A DNA stretch of 64,000 nt, taken from assembly GCF_048771995.1 (NCBI RefSeq), contig NC_133024.1, positions 24,444,001 to 24,508,000 on the forward strand, read 5' to 3'. A model generated the notes under the pieces. The model was not told where the DNA came from. It made no database searches and worked only from the letters and a program-made list of their open reading frames with translations. The position numbers and the translations under genes were made by a program. This DNA comes from Taeniopygia guttata (lineage: Eukaryota > Chordata > Aves > Passeriformes > Estrildidae). Shown piece after piece: positions 12,152-26,089 of the stretch. Each line of letters starts with the position of its first letter. Positions within the stretch are counted from its first letter, which is position 1.

Positions 12152-15100
12152 CAGTCTGCAGAGGAAGGGATAAGCTGAGCTGTTTATCCTATTCTAGTTG
12201 TTTCAAAATGTTAGAGGGAGGCCCAACTCACTGTTTCAGAGGATGGCAAACATTTTTGCCCTACATCTGCTGGAGTCACTATGACCCTCTGTTCATCATG
12301 CTGTAACTATGAGATCATTCTTACAGGATCACTTAAAAAGGAAACATGTTTCTAATGAATATCTCATTTAAAAAGAAAAAAACATAAAGCTTTTTTTTTT
12401 ATGGCTTAACTTTTCATCTTAAAATATAGCGGGCCTGATTCATATGGGAATGTCAGGTCAAAAGTTCTACAAAAAGGAAAAAAATTGCTTCAGAAAAAAA
12501 TCTGAATTACCTTTTTGATCCATCATTATAAAACCTCATTTTCTTCTGCCCTAGTTTTTTTTTTTTCTTCCCTCTGCTGTTGATCATATCTTCCTTTATT
12601 GATATTCCAGTCACATGCATTATCCTACCCACTTTCTGTAATGCCAACTAAATCATCATTGTTTTCATGCATGAGATCCTCTTGCTTAGTCATTTCCCAT
12701 ATTTCTTGTGTTGAGACACTGAGGAAAGATTTCTGTCCATTTTCTCTCACACCCTTTAACCTCACTTTCTTTTTTTTGTTGCATTCCCTCTTTCTTAGTC
12801 CTAATCGAACCTAGAGACATAGTCATCCCATAGCTCCTGCTCACCCTTGGGTTCTTCTTCAATAGCAATTACTCTGCTTTGTGCCTGACTGCTGCTTACT
12901 TCAGTCCCTAAGGACCACACAGTCTAGTCTCCCCTGCTGAGAAATCCCCAGTGACCTCCTGCTCCCTCTCAGTTCTCCTCGTAGATGGCTCTCCAACATC
13001 TCCTCTTCTGCCAGTCAGCCCAGTGTCCTCAACAGGGGTGGCAATAGACTCCCACACCCCCTCCCCTTTCTCTGGCAACACCACCACTCAGAAACAGAAA
13101 GCAGCATGCAGCCCCACAAGTGTTAATCTACAAGCAAAAAACCCAGGACCGTTTAGGCTTTGGAAAAGACTTTTAAAATCATTGAGTTCAAGCACAAGAA
13201 CTTTCATGCTCCCTGCTCTTGGCCACCTTCCTCACCAAATCGTTTTCCCACCTGGCCCCAAACTGTGCCTCTAGTTCTCTCATTTGCTTTATTTTTCTGT
13301 TTGGCATCTCCCTACAAGGCTTGGTTTTAACAGGTTAAAAAACCTGTTAGAACAACAAAGACTTTAAATTCTCCATTCCCCTGTTCCCTGTTGAGTCAGT
13401 AAAGAAACTCAGAGGAGACTGGAGATGACATAAAAGGATAAACCTTGACACCAAACCCTCCAGACATTCCCCCAGCCCTTTCCCCAGTCACACCAGAAAA
13501 ACACTCCTGAATCAAGGATGCTCCGTGCTTGGCATGTTGCCCAGTTTTGGCTGTTACCCTCCAAAAATGTGATTATTCTCCCCATTATGAATATGACCTT
13601 GTGCTACACAGCCACTGTCATTTCTTACAATTCCCTTGTGACAGTTTTAGGCCCTGCCTTGTAGTTACCCTTCTTTTTCCACTGCTTCCATCTACCCATC
13701 AGCTCCTCCACCCACGGTAAAAGGAATTGCATCTCCATGAAACTGGCTATTGGAATTTTTAATAGTACTAAAATAATTTAGTCCATACTACAGGTAATTT
13801 TATTAACAGTCAATATTTTCTACCCTAAATGACAGATTTATTACAGCACATTATTTTTATTATTGAGTGTAATCATATCCCCATGCTACTGAAATCCCCT
13901 GGGCATCCACAGTGCTCTGGCAGTAATAAATAACCAATGCACACAGAGAAACTTTGCTGAGGTGAATGTAAGGTTGCAGGCACACAGCAGTGGTTTGAGT
14001 GCATATTGCTCCTCAAGAGCATTGGAGTTAACAAGTTGTTTGCAGGCAACAGCAAAAGCAATTCTCATTTCTCACATTTTCAGTCCAACATCCCACATAA
14101 CCCAAAGTCATGGGGTCCTTCTCCAGATATTCTCCTTTGGACATACCTTACTTGCATTCTCTCCCTGTGTTTCCTTGTAACAGCTTGTCAGACCTAGCTG
14201 ACAGTGATGTTACCTTATGAACATGAGTTAACCTGATGGTATGTGTGAATAAGGTCCATTTGAGGAGAGGAACTTAAGCAAGATAATGTCAAGAACTGCT
14301 TGTCTGGATGAGCAGATTGGTGCCACCAGCAAGTGGCCATAGACAGGTGTACATTTAGGGAATTTGTATGGACTAATCAAGATTTGGTTAATCTCTACCA
14401 AAACTTACATCTGACAGCACCTGGAGACACCCATGGACAGAGCCCAAGGAGCCTCAGCACTCAGCACTGGGAATACGCACGGCACTGTTGGAGCTGCTTC
14501 CCTGACCCATCCAAATTCTCTCCTCTGACGCATCTCATCATCTCCCCCACTAAACAGAGAAGTTGTAACTCTTAAAAATGCGCATTTCTGTGATTAAAAT
14601 GTTCTGGTATCCAAGTCCATTTAGTCTCTGCAATATCTCTTGTTCCTACATGGCAGCAGCCCCCACTCCCTGCTCGCACATCTATGCAGCATCCTCATGG
14701 TTACCTGAGCAAAGCCAGGACAAGAGGCAGCTCATGCTGGGTTTGCTCTCAGCTGTGCACGTGCTCATCAGCCAGCTGACAGGCCACACTGGGCAAGTTA
14801 CACTCCAGCTCTCACCACTGTCTTTCCTCACAGTGAGGGCACTCATTTAAGTCTGTTTCCCTAGCCCAGCCACTAATTTCCTTGGTGCTTCCAGGAACCT
14901 TTTTTTTAATTCACCTATCCTGTTAGGAAATGTGGCTGAAAGCAGCCAGCTGATACCAGAGAAGATCAGGATTGACAGGTTGACATGCAGGCAGACAGAA
15001 TGATTGCCTGTCTCACACTTGTTTAAGAATCCAGGATAAAGAACACCACTACTGGAAATGTAAAAATTTTGATTCAGATGAACCACTCAAACTCAAACTG

Positions 15101-17942
15101 CATTCCTACAGAATACCATTTCACTATTTCCCCTTCACTGAAGATTTTTAAGGCAATTCACCGGAGGGCACGGAACTATTTGTTATCTACTCCAAACAAC
15201 AACCATTCTGCTTTGTTACCACATTAACCTTTGGTCTTTTCCAGGTAAAAACTTGAATCTCGCAATCAGGGAAGATGAGGTTTATCCGTGGAGGCAGGCG
15301 AGTGCAGCACGCAGGAGCACTCAGACAGCAGGGCACGAGGTGCAATTGTCAAACTTACCCTTGTAGGCTGCTAAACACCTGCTAGAGCAGCTGCATGACC
15401 TCAGCAGCTGGCAAGGTCACAGCCTATGCTGCACAGGGAAGGATTGCCTTCATCATGCTGCTTGTGTAAATGAGGATTTGTGCGCCATGCACCACTGCAA
15501 ATAAAGCAGCAAAGCTCCTTGCTAACGTTTGGAATACTCTGATTCTTTGTAGTCACACAACAGAGTAAAACTTCTTGCAGCTATATTCAGTCGAGTTTGC
15601 CTTGTGCCAAGGCCTTTCACACAGTGGAAAGGTAAAAAGGAACTTAAATGTTTATGCTAAGACAGTCTTGTCTTCATTTTCCTAGCTCACTATTTGTTCT
15701 GCTTTGTAAAACACTTGCATGTTACATGTTCAAATCACCCAGAGCCTGCTAAAGGAGCCAACCTAGAGATGACATGTCCACTAGAGTGAAGAAAAATATT
15801 TTTCCTGCCTTCAGCCTTAGTAAAAGTCAAAACCCTGATGTTACCAACAAGAAGAAATCCCAAGGGAGGGGGTAAAAGATGTTGTTTAACAGAAAAGAAA
15901 AAAAAAAACCAAAACATTTCCTTTGAAGCCAAACCTGGAACAAACACAACAATAATGTCAAGTGCTGTACATCTGGGGTTCAAGGCCACTGTTCTCCTCA
16001 CTGAGTGATACTCCTTGGCTGTCCTACCTCTGCTGTGATGCATGATAGCTTGTGAGAGCACTCCTATCACCTTGCTTCTATTGCAGGACACGTCATGCTC
16101 TTCCAACATGCAATGTATTGTAAAGTAACATGGATATAAACAAAATCCAGCAGATTTCCCTTTGCAAATTGGAACTAACACATTCTGGAACCCTGATTCT
16201 CCATGTGTTATTAGCCCCCCATGCTGTTACAAGGGGGAATAATGCAATTTTAAACTTATTTGTTAATAGACTTCTGCTGGAATTTTTCAACTATTTAATA
16301 TTTTACAATATCTACCATGAATTAAGCACTCCGCTGGTGAGATTTGAAAGTCTAAGCAAATAGGGTCCTTTAAAGAGCTAAGGCATAAAGAGCTTTAAGA
16401 TCCTTGAATGAAAGAATCTATAAGTAGTACAAAGAATCACTGGCTACACATGCAGAAATTGTCATTATCATCTTATTTGGTGATAGAAAACCCTGTATAA
16501 CAATTCAACACGTTAGGCATTAACAGAGAGATAAAATACTCTCTTAAATAGGAAATCTCCTCTAGTACAACTCTGAAAACTGCTGAGTTGATGGATAAAT
16601 TCCTATCTTCTTAATGCTTTCTGTATTGGATCTTTGGCCCACTGGTGTATTATTCCTCAGAGTGGAATCAGAAAAAAGGTTCCTCAGTAATGGGTGCTCA
16701 GCTTTGTGTAATGTTGGTGCTGAAAAGTACTGCACAATCGAGCAGAATGCAGCCCATATTGAAGAGATTGGGTTTGGCTTTGGAGCTGTCTAGGGCAGAC
16801 ATCCCCCTCTCAGCCCTCTGCTATCTCCTGCAAGCTTAGCACAGACCATGAAGCCAGCAAAGAGGTGGGAGGAAAAGAAGGAAGTGTTACAAGGCAGAAA
16901 GCAAGAGGAAGACATTTGAATTTCATAAGACAGGTTAACCCCGCAGGGCTGAGAGAAGCAAAAACAACTTATTCTGAATAAACATGATATGGAAATTGTG
17001 GAGATAGAATTGAGCGTGAATTTATCTAGGAAGCTACAGTGCAAGTTGGTGCAAGATGCCATCAGGAAAACCTTGAGAGAACTGAAGACAAGAGAAGTGA
17101 TCTTGCCAGCCACAGCCATCCAAACTCTGTACTCCTTTGATCCACAAGCCACAGTTTTGGAAGGAGAGATGATGGGATAGTGATGCCCACCCTCCAGAGG
17201 CAACTCCCACTACAGCCCCTTTGCTTGGCCACCATGCTGAGACTCATCCTCAAGGAGCACGTGCCAGGCTGTGTTTGCCATCTCCTGGATCGTGGCCAGG
17301 CATTGCAGTGGGAATGCCAGCTCACACATTCTGAAACCATGGTGGGGAAATGTTAACAGCTGGGACTGCTGTGGGCCTACACCCCAGCCTTCACTCACTG
17401 CTTAGCAGGGCTGCAGCAAGTCACCAAGCCTAGGGACCCCAATCCCTGTCAAGGACAGGAAAGGTGGCTAGGGATAACACACATACAACATGGAAGCAGA
17501 CATACTCCATGATGAAGTTTGATGCCCTTGTCCCAGGCTGTCCTTAATATGACTGATGGTCCCAGACAAAACAGAGTCAATTTGCACCCATTCTGAGTGT
17601 GCAAATGTATTTGACAGATGAGCTCCAAATAGTTTAACTGATGTGATTTAAGATGTTACCTCTCCCCAGCTGTCTACCCTGCTCCTCTGCCAGAAGTTAC
17701 TTCCCCAGCAGCAGGGAAAGCAGAAAAAAACATGTGTCTGCACCTTGAATGCTCTAGCTAAGGCTGGTGTATTAGCATAAACTGCCAATGAAGGGTGGAT
17801 TTGTGCTAATACATCAGATGAGAGCTGCAACCACTGGAGCACAGGCACATGTCTCATTCTGCCAACTCTCCAGTCATCTCCAACAAAGCAGCAGAAAGGA
17901 CAGCTGAGGGTATTAAAGTCATGTGTGTTGGGTACAGCTAGT
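12152..17942. other. Non-coding stretch, no gene recognised
   Basis: No gene recognised. The longest open frame is 148 codons (minus, 15735-16181) and has no recognisable domain. A small perfect hairpin lies at 13328-13349 (9-bp stem, 4-nt A loop). Pyrimidine-rich tracts occur around 12550-12800. Confidence 0.55.
13328..13349. repeat. Small perfect hairpin
   Basis: TAACAGGTT and its exact reverse complement AACCTGTTA are separated by four A. In a vertebrate genome this has no obvious terminator role and is probably chance. Confidence 0.8.
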
Positions 17943-17994
17943 ACACACACACACACACAAATCATAGATCTGTGTGTATATATATATATATGTG
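17943..17994 (+). repeat. Compound AC / TG-TA microsatellite
   Basis: An (AC)n run at 17943-17959 is followed after 11 bases by a TGTGTG-(TA)n-TGTG run at 17971-17994. The AC run and the TG ends of the second run are partly complementary, so they could pair. Confidence 0.9.
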
Positions 17995-20900
17995 CCCAGT
18001 ACACTGATGAATACACCTGATTTTCCAGTCCATTTTCCCAAAGTCTGGTGATCTGGAGGCTCAATAATGCACAGCCTGGACCATGACTATCAAGCAAGAC
18101 AAGCAATCAGCACCAAGGAGTGCAATTAGAAGGGCACAGCTCCAAGCCTGCACAGGGCACAGAGGCAAGGGTGACTTCAGCTTCCTCCTCCTCTTAAACC
18201 ACCTGGGAGAGTGCCAGCTCATACCTTGGCTCAACATCATCAAGAAGGCTGGCAAGTCACCACCCAAAAACTTCTTTAGATAGAATAATGGGACCACAAG
18301 CTAACAAGTTACTGGAAAAAAATTTACAGGTATGAAAATAGGCAGAAAAATTTGGTCAGCTCATTCTAACATCCATTTCTGTTATCAGTGTCAGTGATGC
18401 ATGTTTATGCTAAACATTTCTTTATCTCATACAGCATAGGACTTGCTTTTTACATGAAAATCATTGGTGCTTTGGAAAATCCTGTAATGTGATGATTTGC
18501 TTAGCTTTCTGTTGTATGCTCTCACTTTATTGTTTGTTTTTTGCTTGTATCTCTTGCTTATGATCTCTCTGTATGCTGAAAATCCAGTACAAATATTTAG
18601 CAAACAATAAGAAGCTTATTGCTGCTTTCGAGCAGAAAATTTGCCTCTGCCTCACAGAACATCTATTTTGGCTTGTATTTAATTTTTTAAACAATGCATG
18701 AATATATATCTATAGATCAGATCTTTCCTTGCTTGGATTCTACAGTGGTGGGTACTTTATAAAAGTCAATATAGATGGAATCAGCTGTAATTCATTTATG
18801 GCAAACTCATCTTTGATCAGAAGATACAGCAATTGTTCTTTTTCATGTGTGCAAGGCACAAAGCTCCTTTTTCAGTACATTATTTTGAAAGCTTAACTTT
18901 TTTTTTTTTTTAATTTTTTTTTTTTTAAGCTAAAGAACCCTGGACAATCTTCTGTTTTGACATTTCTAGAACACTTGAAGCAGCCCAGAATCAGAGACCA
19001 CAAAAAGATCCATGACATGGGTAAGGCAGCTAGCATATTCTCTCTAAACTGTTGTTCTAGGCATAGATTTAATGAGTAATGTACAGGATGGAGTCCTGGA
19101 GCTCTCCCTTCTCAGGATGAATTTATCCCAGTCAGAGCTTGTGCAGGTAATTTACTCACCTCCTGACTTTTCCTTACAATTTCAGATAAAGCCCAAATAC
19201 TTTAGAACTGCCACATTGACACATTTCTCTTTGTGAAATCTCAGGCTAGTCTTTTTTTTTTTTTTTTTTTTTTTCATAGTAACCTGATTTTGAGTGCCCA
19301 GCTAGATACCAGAGGCTACAATGACTTCACTGATTATGGTATCTAAATTCAAGAGGCTGACATGAATCTCCAACTGTCTAGGATACACAGCTGTCAGACC
19401 CAGGATCCATCTACAGCCAAGGGAAAGAAAAAGTTATCCTAGAAGAAAAAAAAATTAGAGCACTGAGGCATATGACACTTCCACAGACAGACTTTGGTAG
19501 CCCTGGAAAAGACTTAGTCCATTTCTTGATCCACCACTCATCACCTTTTTAAAATTAGTTCCCATAACATCAGGGCCATTTCTTCCTTTTAAGAATTTTA
19601 ACAGTTTGCCTGAATGTAGTTACCATGTACCTTGGCCAGTGCAGCCAGAAATTAAAATATGTAAAAGAGCAGGAGCCTTGGCTGAAAATGTTGATTCTTA
19701 TTGTAGTTCTGGAGCAGTTATTAAGATGAAATGAAGAAGCCTCAACAGGCACAGAATAGCTGCTTCCTGCCTCTCTCCACTTTTAAAGATACCCATTCTA
19801 ACCAATTTAAGCATTTTTTGCTTAGGTGATCACGAAGGATAGGAGACCCTCCCTAATTGAGCCTTTCCTGGGAAGAATTCTGATGTTCCTGTACTCAACT
19901 TGGATATGTGAGAAATCTATTTTTACATGAAGCAAACTGGGGGGGATGTTGAATGACAGAAGAAGCATGGCATCACCAGTTTGTATTAGAAGCAGAGGAC
20001 TTTGAGGCCACCCTGGGGGTTTTCAGGCAGAACAACTGTGAAGCTACAGCTATAAATTTAATCACTGTATATTGATGTGGTGATGTTGGGTGTATTGATG
20101 TATTTTATTGCTAAGCAGTGCATTCTCCCCATGTTTTTTCCCCCTTGAGCAGATTAACTGTATATTCCGAAATACTGTCCAACAGAAACATGAGTGGCAT
20201 ACTATTTTCACTTTGCTTGCCTCCCACATAAAAGAACAGCTGTGAATGTCAGCTGAAGCTGATTTCTCTTGCACAATAGCCTATCATTTTTTGTAAAAAT
20301 AAATAAGTGGCGATCATTCATTTTTTTTCCATGGATATAAACATTTTGGGTCAAACTCAAAGTGACTGAAATGATATTGCATTTTACCTCTGGTTGATAA
20401 GTAGTTGTAATTTTGCAGGGCAATAGAACTGGGTAGATAGAAAAGCAACCACCAAGCAGAATTAAGATAAAGAACCTCCTACTCTCACTTTGTCTTACAC
20501 CTTTCACTGAGCTGCCTTTGCTCCTGCATCATTTATTCCCTGACTGTACGTTCCTGTAAGTTACACTAAGTTGCTGCCAGGTAACATAGAGCATCATTTA
20601 TATCACCTCTGAGCACTGCCCAATTGCAGAGCAAGCTTCTGGAATCTTTGGTTCAATCCCAAACACACAACCAAAGCAACTTCTGCAGTGAGACCAGGCA
20701 CAAGGTTGAAGCCTTTACACAAAGCTGCAGAAACTGAAAGCACAATTGCAGGGTACAGTGCCACCCACATACAGCCCTCCCTTAGGGACAAAGGCTGACT
20801 GTCATAGGAAAGGCTCTAGACATCTAATGGTATCTCTTACCCTTATCCTCTACAAAGTCATTTTAGGCTTCCCCAAGCTATCTCCAGCTGATATGGTACT

Positions 20901-23179
20901 TCAGCTTGCCCCAGAACAGTACAGTCTGTATCAATGGGATGCACTGTTCTCCAGTCTAGGGAGAACTTGGTTAATATCCAGGCAAGCATCTCTGCAATGC
21001 ACATCACAGAGGAGCCCTGAAGGATCAGGCCATACCAGGTTTAAATAGCAAGAACTTTCTACAATGCATGGTGCATTCCAGTTTGGATCTTGTCCCTCCT
21101 TACAGTCTGCATTTAACAGTGATTTGAGGCAAGTAATTTCCCATTTTTATCCCTCTGCTGGTTCCCCTTAGCACGGCAGTACTGCAGAACCTCATGAAGC
21201 ACTTTTGGGCCATGTCAGTACCAGCCAGGACTGGGAATCATGCATGTAATTACCACATTGCAATTGATATTGATTATGTGTATCCTTTGGAATCAATACA
21301 GGCCTTTTTCCACTGAAAATTAGCATTCTTCCAAATATAACACACAATGGAAAAAAGCTCCCAAGTGTGCATGCTTATCTCCAAAAACCCAGCTTGGCAC
21401 TGGCAGCAGTATGTTAGCATATGGAAGACACTTTTCAGTTTATGTTCTGAAAGGATAAGACTAAACTTTCTTGCATTAATACCCGCTGCAATGGTTTCCC
21501 AATCCCTCCTACTGGAGATTGGGAAGATTGTAATTTGTGAAAAGTCCATTAAAATACAGTTCTCCCCATTCACAGTGGTGCAAAGTACTGATAGCTTTTT
21601 CACTGAAAGCCTGGAGACCATGTAGATTCTTGCTACATCCTTCATCTTAACAGACCTCAGTCTAGGGACAAATCTTCAGGACTTACAAGACTCAAATGGC
21701 AGAACAACATTAAGAGCTATATCCAGAGTATGTCTAATACTTACTTCCCATTTTTCAGATGAGTGGTTTTCAAACTGTGGTCTGAAAACCCGTAGGGCCT
21801 TGCTCTATTTCTGTATCTGATGTGCATTGTAAGGATCTAGACATGAGAATTTCCTAAAGGTGACTGGACATCTTTCAAAACTATAAGGGATCAGCAAATT
21901 AAGAGGAGGGGAAAAAATGTACATAAAAAGCCTTGAGGTGAAGTGCATCTATGATGAGAGTGGAGAGGAAAAGTTGGGCACCTGAACAGTCTCTCTCCAT
22001 GTGACACCAGGCACTCCCATACACAAAGTATTGCTATCAGCAAGGGCTAAGACCCCATCAGCCTCCTCCGTTCCCTTTCCTCCTGTAAATCCACAACTGA
22101 TTAAAAACATTAATTAACTGTCAAACCCTCCTCTGCTCTCCATCAATTAAATCTGGTTTATGTCCATTTTATCTATCCATCCAGATGCTTTAATTAGTCT
22201 CCATGATTGCAATTCATCAGCACTTCCACAGACTAAAGCACATCAGCAGTCTTCTCTCTCTCTCTCTCCAAAATTTACCCAACACCTTACCTAATGGGGC
22301 TCTGAGCCCAACTTATGTTTTGGGCTCAACTACAATTCAAATAACAGTTATAATTAGCACAAAGGGAGCTTTTTTCCATTCCTAGCTAAAAAGTTAATAC
22401 TGTGTCTTCATAATACATAATCTAATTACTTAGATTCCCTAATGTAGTGATTTGCACACTATGTTCTGTTTGTAAATTTTTAGCAGGTTTTTAAATACAG
22501 TATGGCCTTACTGTGCAACCTCACAATCTCCCTGAACCCAAAAAAAAAGAGGTTTAAAATGAATCATAAATGATAAAACTTGGGAAAAAAATGAATTGGG
22601 CTTCATTAAATGATAAAATCCAGCAGGAGCCAGGGGCAAGGACAGGGGCAGGGACTCAGTTAATTTGTGAGAGTAACGTAATTTTGAATTGTTGAAAAGA
22701 TATAACACTGGAAATACGTAATGCAGTTTAATCTTGGAGGTCACTCCAAGGAGAAAAGGCCAAGTAGCTATCTGACCTTATCCAGGAGAAGGAGAATATA
22801 TTCTGTTGCCTTGGCAAAATTCAAATACTTCTGTGATCTCGAGCTGTAATGACTAACAAATCAAAGAGTTCAACTAGCCAAGCTGTGATCATTCCCACTG
22901 CAAGAGAAGACCTCCTTGCAGGCCTCCAGCTGTAAAGAAATTTGAGCAGCCAGTCCAGGAAAACTCTTGTCATTCCCTACCTTATTTTGTGCTCTTCACA
23001 GGAAACAACCACATCACAATTTCAATCTTAAGATGAATTCCACAGCACTAAGATATTTTTACCATAAAAGCTCTGCTGGTAATTTCACTTTTACTCTGTG
23101 CCTGTACAGTGATGCCTTGGAGCAGTTTTAATCTGCTCATCAGCATTATGCTGTCAGAGTGGGACACTGGGCCATTACA
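17995..23179. other. Non-coding stretch, no gene recognised
   Basis: No gene recognised. Poly(T) tracts lie at 18898-18926 and 19252-19274, and a (TC)n run at about 22250-22268. A sequence at 21762-21790 resembles the terminal inverted repeat of hAT-Charlie DNA transposons, and a weaker similar sequence lies at 22445-22468; neither is good enough to annotate as an element. Confidence 0.55.
19252..19274 (+). repeat. Poly(T) run, 23 nt
   Basis: An uninterrupted T homopolymer. No identifiable retrotransposon body lies next to it. Confidence 0.95.
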
Positions 23180-23514
23180 TGTTAGTATGGGCTCCCTTTG
23201 ATTGCAAAAGGGTTTTAAAATCATGGGTATTAAGGGTTAAAAGGAAAAATAAGCTTAGAAGGCCCTGGAAAAATAAACACCCTAAGCACATGGAGAACTT
23301 GTACTTGCTAGAACTGCACCTGTACATGATAAATGATATAATTGTTAGATGTGATGATTGTTTAGTAATTAAATATAATTACTGTTTAATCATAAGAATA
23401 AACATGAGAAACTGTGGTCAGGGACCTAAGAAAGATCATGAGAAACTCATGTCAATGTATAAAATAGAACAATATAAGTTTAATAATTAATATGTAAGTT
23501 ATATAACGATAGAA

Positions 23515-23521
23515 TATAAAA
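23515..23521 (+). promoter_or_regulatory. TATA box of LTR-F
   Basis: TATAAAA, about 70 nt upstream of the AATAAA signal, as expected for an LTR promoter. Confidence 0.65.
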
Positions 23522-23586
23522 TATGTTCAGCTCAAAAGCCTGGCGGAGTCAGATTTGGGTCTGTACCCCTGACTCCCAGAGCTCTT

Positions 23587-23592
23587 AATAAA
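23587..23592 (+). terminator. Poly(A) signal of LTR-F
   Basis: AATAAA within the R region of LTR-F, about 58 nt before its 3' terminus. Confidence 0.7.
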
Positions 23593-23645
23593 AGCACCTG
23601 CATATAATCATACCCCATGATTATGTGTGTTCCTGAACGCTAACA

Positions 23646-23830
23646 CCTTCCTTACCCAGACACTAGAATTTCACACAGTATCAGTGGTGAGGGGACTTTA
23701 CCTTCCTCTACCACCGCATGAAATCAAGTTCAAGACATGAGGATTCGCTAAAAAATATCTGTTGGAAAGACAACTCAAGAGAATGATCCCAGAGGAAGAC
23801 GAGATCTCCCATCAGTAAAATTCAGTGGCC
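23646..23830 (+). other. Possible leader remnant next to LTR-F
   Basis: The sequence right after LTR-F is not a copy of its left flank. It includes TGGTGAGGGGAC at 23684, which loosely resembles a retroviral primer-binding region, followed by a purine-rich stretch. It may be a short piece of internal retroviral leader left by a deletion. No coding remnant can be identified. Confidence 0.3.
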
Positions 23831-26089
23831 AATGCACTGCCACTGTAAAAAGCTGCTTCATTTCAAGTGTAATTGTTTTTACATTTCAATATGCATTTCT
23901 TTTAGCATTTCTTAGGACTTTGTCCCTTAAATTAAAGGGTGTCACATTTTGAGACAGTAGAATGACATTAAAAAGTAAGAATAGGTGTCATATTAAAGAA
24001 AAACTTAAAATAGCCCAGTTTTGAGCTGGTAAGTATGCTACTAGAAAGCTAAATCCTTTCTTGTAGCATGTTTAGTATTCCTTTTCTCAAGGGAGCAGGA
24101 GTTTTATATTCCTTAGCTGAAATCTTAAAAACAGCATAGTCTTCTATCAGAAAAGGTGATCTGACAGAAACGAGCTGTGCAGTGTCTGCATGAATATACT
24201 GGCTGTATAAAGAGTCACTCCATGTTATCAAAAAACCTTTTATTGTAAACACATATTTCACAAAGTATTTCAGATACCTTTAAAATATTTATGCCGCAAT
24301 TAAACAAAAAATACTGAATGTGTGTTTCACAATTTAAGCCAGTAACCCAACTGGGGCTTTTATCCCAGTTTGACAACATAAAATTTCAAAATGTCAAAAC
24401 CGCCTTCAGGACAAAATTTCCATTTCTGTTGCCGTCTGTCGGGATGTCCCTCAAAAGCTGCAGACCATACTCTGATCTCTCCAGGCCAGGAGTTTTCAAT
24501 TTCTACTTCCTACCTGCTGTTTCCACTTTCACATGGGAATTGAGAACTCACTCAAGACCACTACACATCAAAGGCTTATTTAGCAGGCAGAGGGAAACAA
24601 AAAACAAAAAACAAAAAAAAAAAAACCCAACCCAAAAAAACCAACAAAAAAACACAAAAAAAAAGAAACAAAAAACAAGCAAAAGCAAAAACAAAAACAG
24701 CCCACCCACAAAATAACAAAACTATGTTCAGCTAGATTGTTCAACCCACACATCTTGACGTGGGCTGCAGCCAGGGATGTTATTAAGTTAGTTGCTAAGA
24801 CCAACAATTCATTTATCACTGCAATTGTCGTCTCTGATGTCCTGACACAGCCACATGAATAATCACACCCCAGCTATCAGGTTTGTCAAGGGTAGCTGTG
24901 CCAACCAAGGGGTGTCTTCTGGTGATGAGCAGCTGAGATCACTGACCTTCAGCCAAGACTGGCTGCTGCTTTGATCTAACTCTGCTGTTGAACTTAAAGT
25001 CTAGGCTGACACTCAGTCTAGAGTCTGTAAAGAAATTCAGAAATGCAGACACGTTCAGGTTATATGCGGCTCTCAATATGCATTAAGAGGTGGGGAAAGG
25101 AGCCTCTTTATACAATGCAAGGCTTTCCAACACTGGAAGAGCTGCACTTGAAAACACACAAAATAGGAATTACATCACAATATAGCTAAGTAAAAATGCC
25201 TTACAAACATCTATCACATCTGAATACCACACAGATATCTTCCTGCCAGAATTTTCACATTCTGATTTTGGTCCCTTAGAGGTCCATGAGATATATTTAC
25301 AGATTCCATAAAAAATAAAGAAGAGACACTGTTATGTTAATTCACCATTCAGGGGTCCTCAGTCTCAGGGAATTTGGTAGGGATTTGCAAACTAAAAGAG
25401 ATTGAAAACCTCTGTTGCCTGTCAACTCCCCAAGAATCTACATGGTGCTCATACTAAATACCTTCATATATTACTTGCATACTCTGCAGATGTTTGCATG
25501 CTGTGATCATGTAGAATAACAATGCCTTGAACTGTAAAACACTGGTCTTATTTATATACAATGCCATACTTGGTATTTTATGTTTTATCTGTTCTCATAA
25601 GCCACCGTCATATATTGCATTGGTGGGAAACTATCAAATCAGCTCTGAAAACAGCAAACACTCAATCACCAGTCAATTTTTCTGCCAATTCACTTTCACG
25701 TTTATCTGGGGAGGGAATCTTGGCTTTGGCTGTGTCAGAACAAATTTCCTCACTGACTTGAGCGGTCCCAGAATTTCAGTCAGTGTGCTATAGTATTTTT
25801 ACTGCATCCCAGGCAAAGTAACTTCTAGCCTTTCCTTTTGGAAACTGTTTAATAGCTCCATGAGCTCACCATAAGGGTTTTCTCATTTGTATTTCTTCCC
25901 ATCACTGCTAGCTCTGCCCAACCCACATTAATTAACTCCTTCTCCACTTGGTGTTTACACACTTTAAATATTCATAGAGGGCTCCATTTTCCCACATTCC
26001 CATCACTGCCAGGTGCATTAACTTTCATTTTTGCCAAGTTGACTCTTCACTTGTTTTCATACCAAGTCTCTAATCTCTCTAGGTATCTT
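23831..26089. other. Non-coding stretch, no gene recognised
   Basis: No gene recognised. A 70-codon minus-strand frame at 24049-24261 has a normal-looking amino-acid mix but matches nothing I know. An A-rich, C-interrupted low-complexity tract runs from 24596 to 24718. Confidence 0.5.
24596..24718 (+). repeat. A-rich low-complexity tract (A with scattered C)
   Basis: About 120 bases of runs of A broken by single C, CC or CCC. The lysine/asparagine/threonine-rich end of the open frame at 24318-24716 is a translation of this tract and is not a protein signal. Confidence 0.9.

Larger units (their letters stand above)
23180..23645 (+). mobile_element. LTR of an avian endogenous retrovirus, plus strand (LTR-F)
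   Basis: The termini are TGTTAG at 23180 and CTAACA at 23645, an exact 6-bp inverted pair. A TATAAAA box lies at 23515-23521 and an AATAAA signal at 23587-23592, in the order and spacing of U3-R-U5. I found no matching target duplication (TTACA on the left, CCTTC on the right). Either the LTR extends to about 23677 (ending CACACA) or the right flank is viral leader rather than host DNA: 23684 onward reads TGGTGAGGGGAC, which loosely resembles an ERVL-type primer-binding region. The AT-rich body and the termini suggest a class III (ERVL-like) element, but that is inference. Confidence 0.78.

Noticed and set aside
16989..17180. 63-codon plus frame with protein-like composition
   Set aside because: Unrecognised and overlapped by longer minus-strand frames; no support for coding.
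24049..24261. 70-codon minus frame with ordinary amino-acid composition
   Set aside because: Not recognised, short and with no splice or promoter support.
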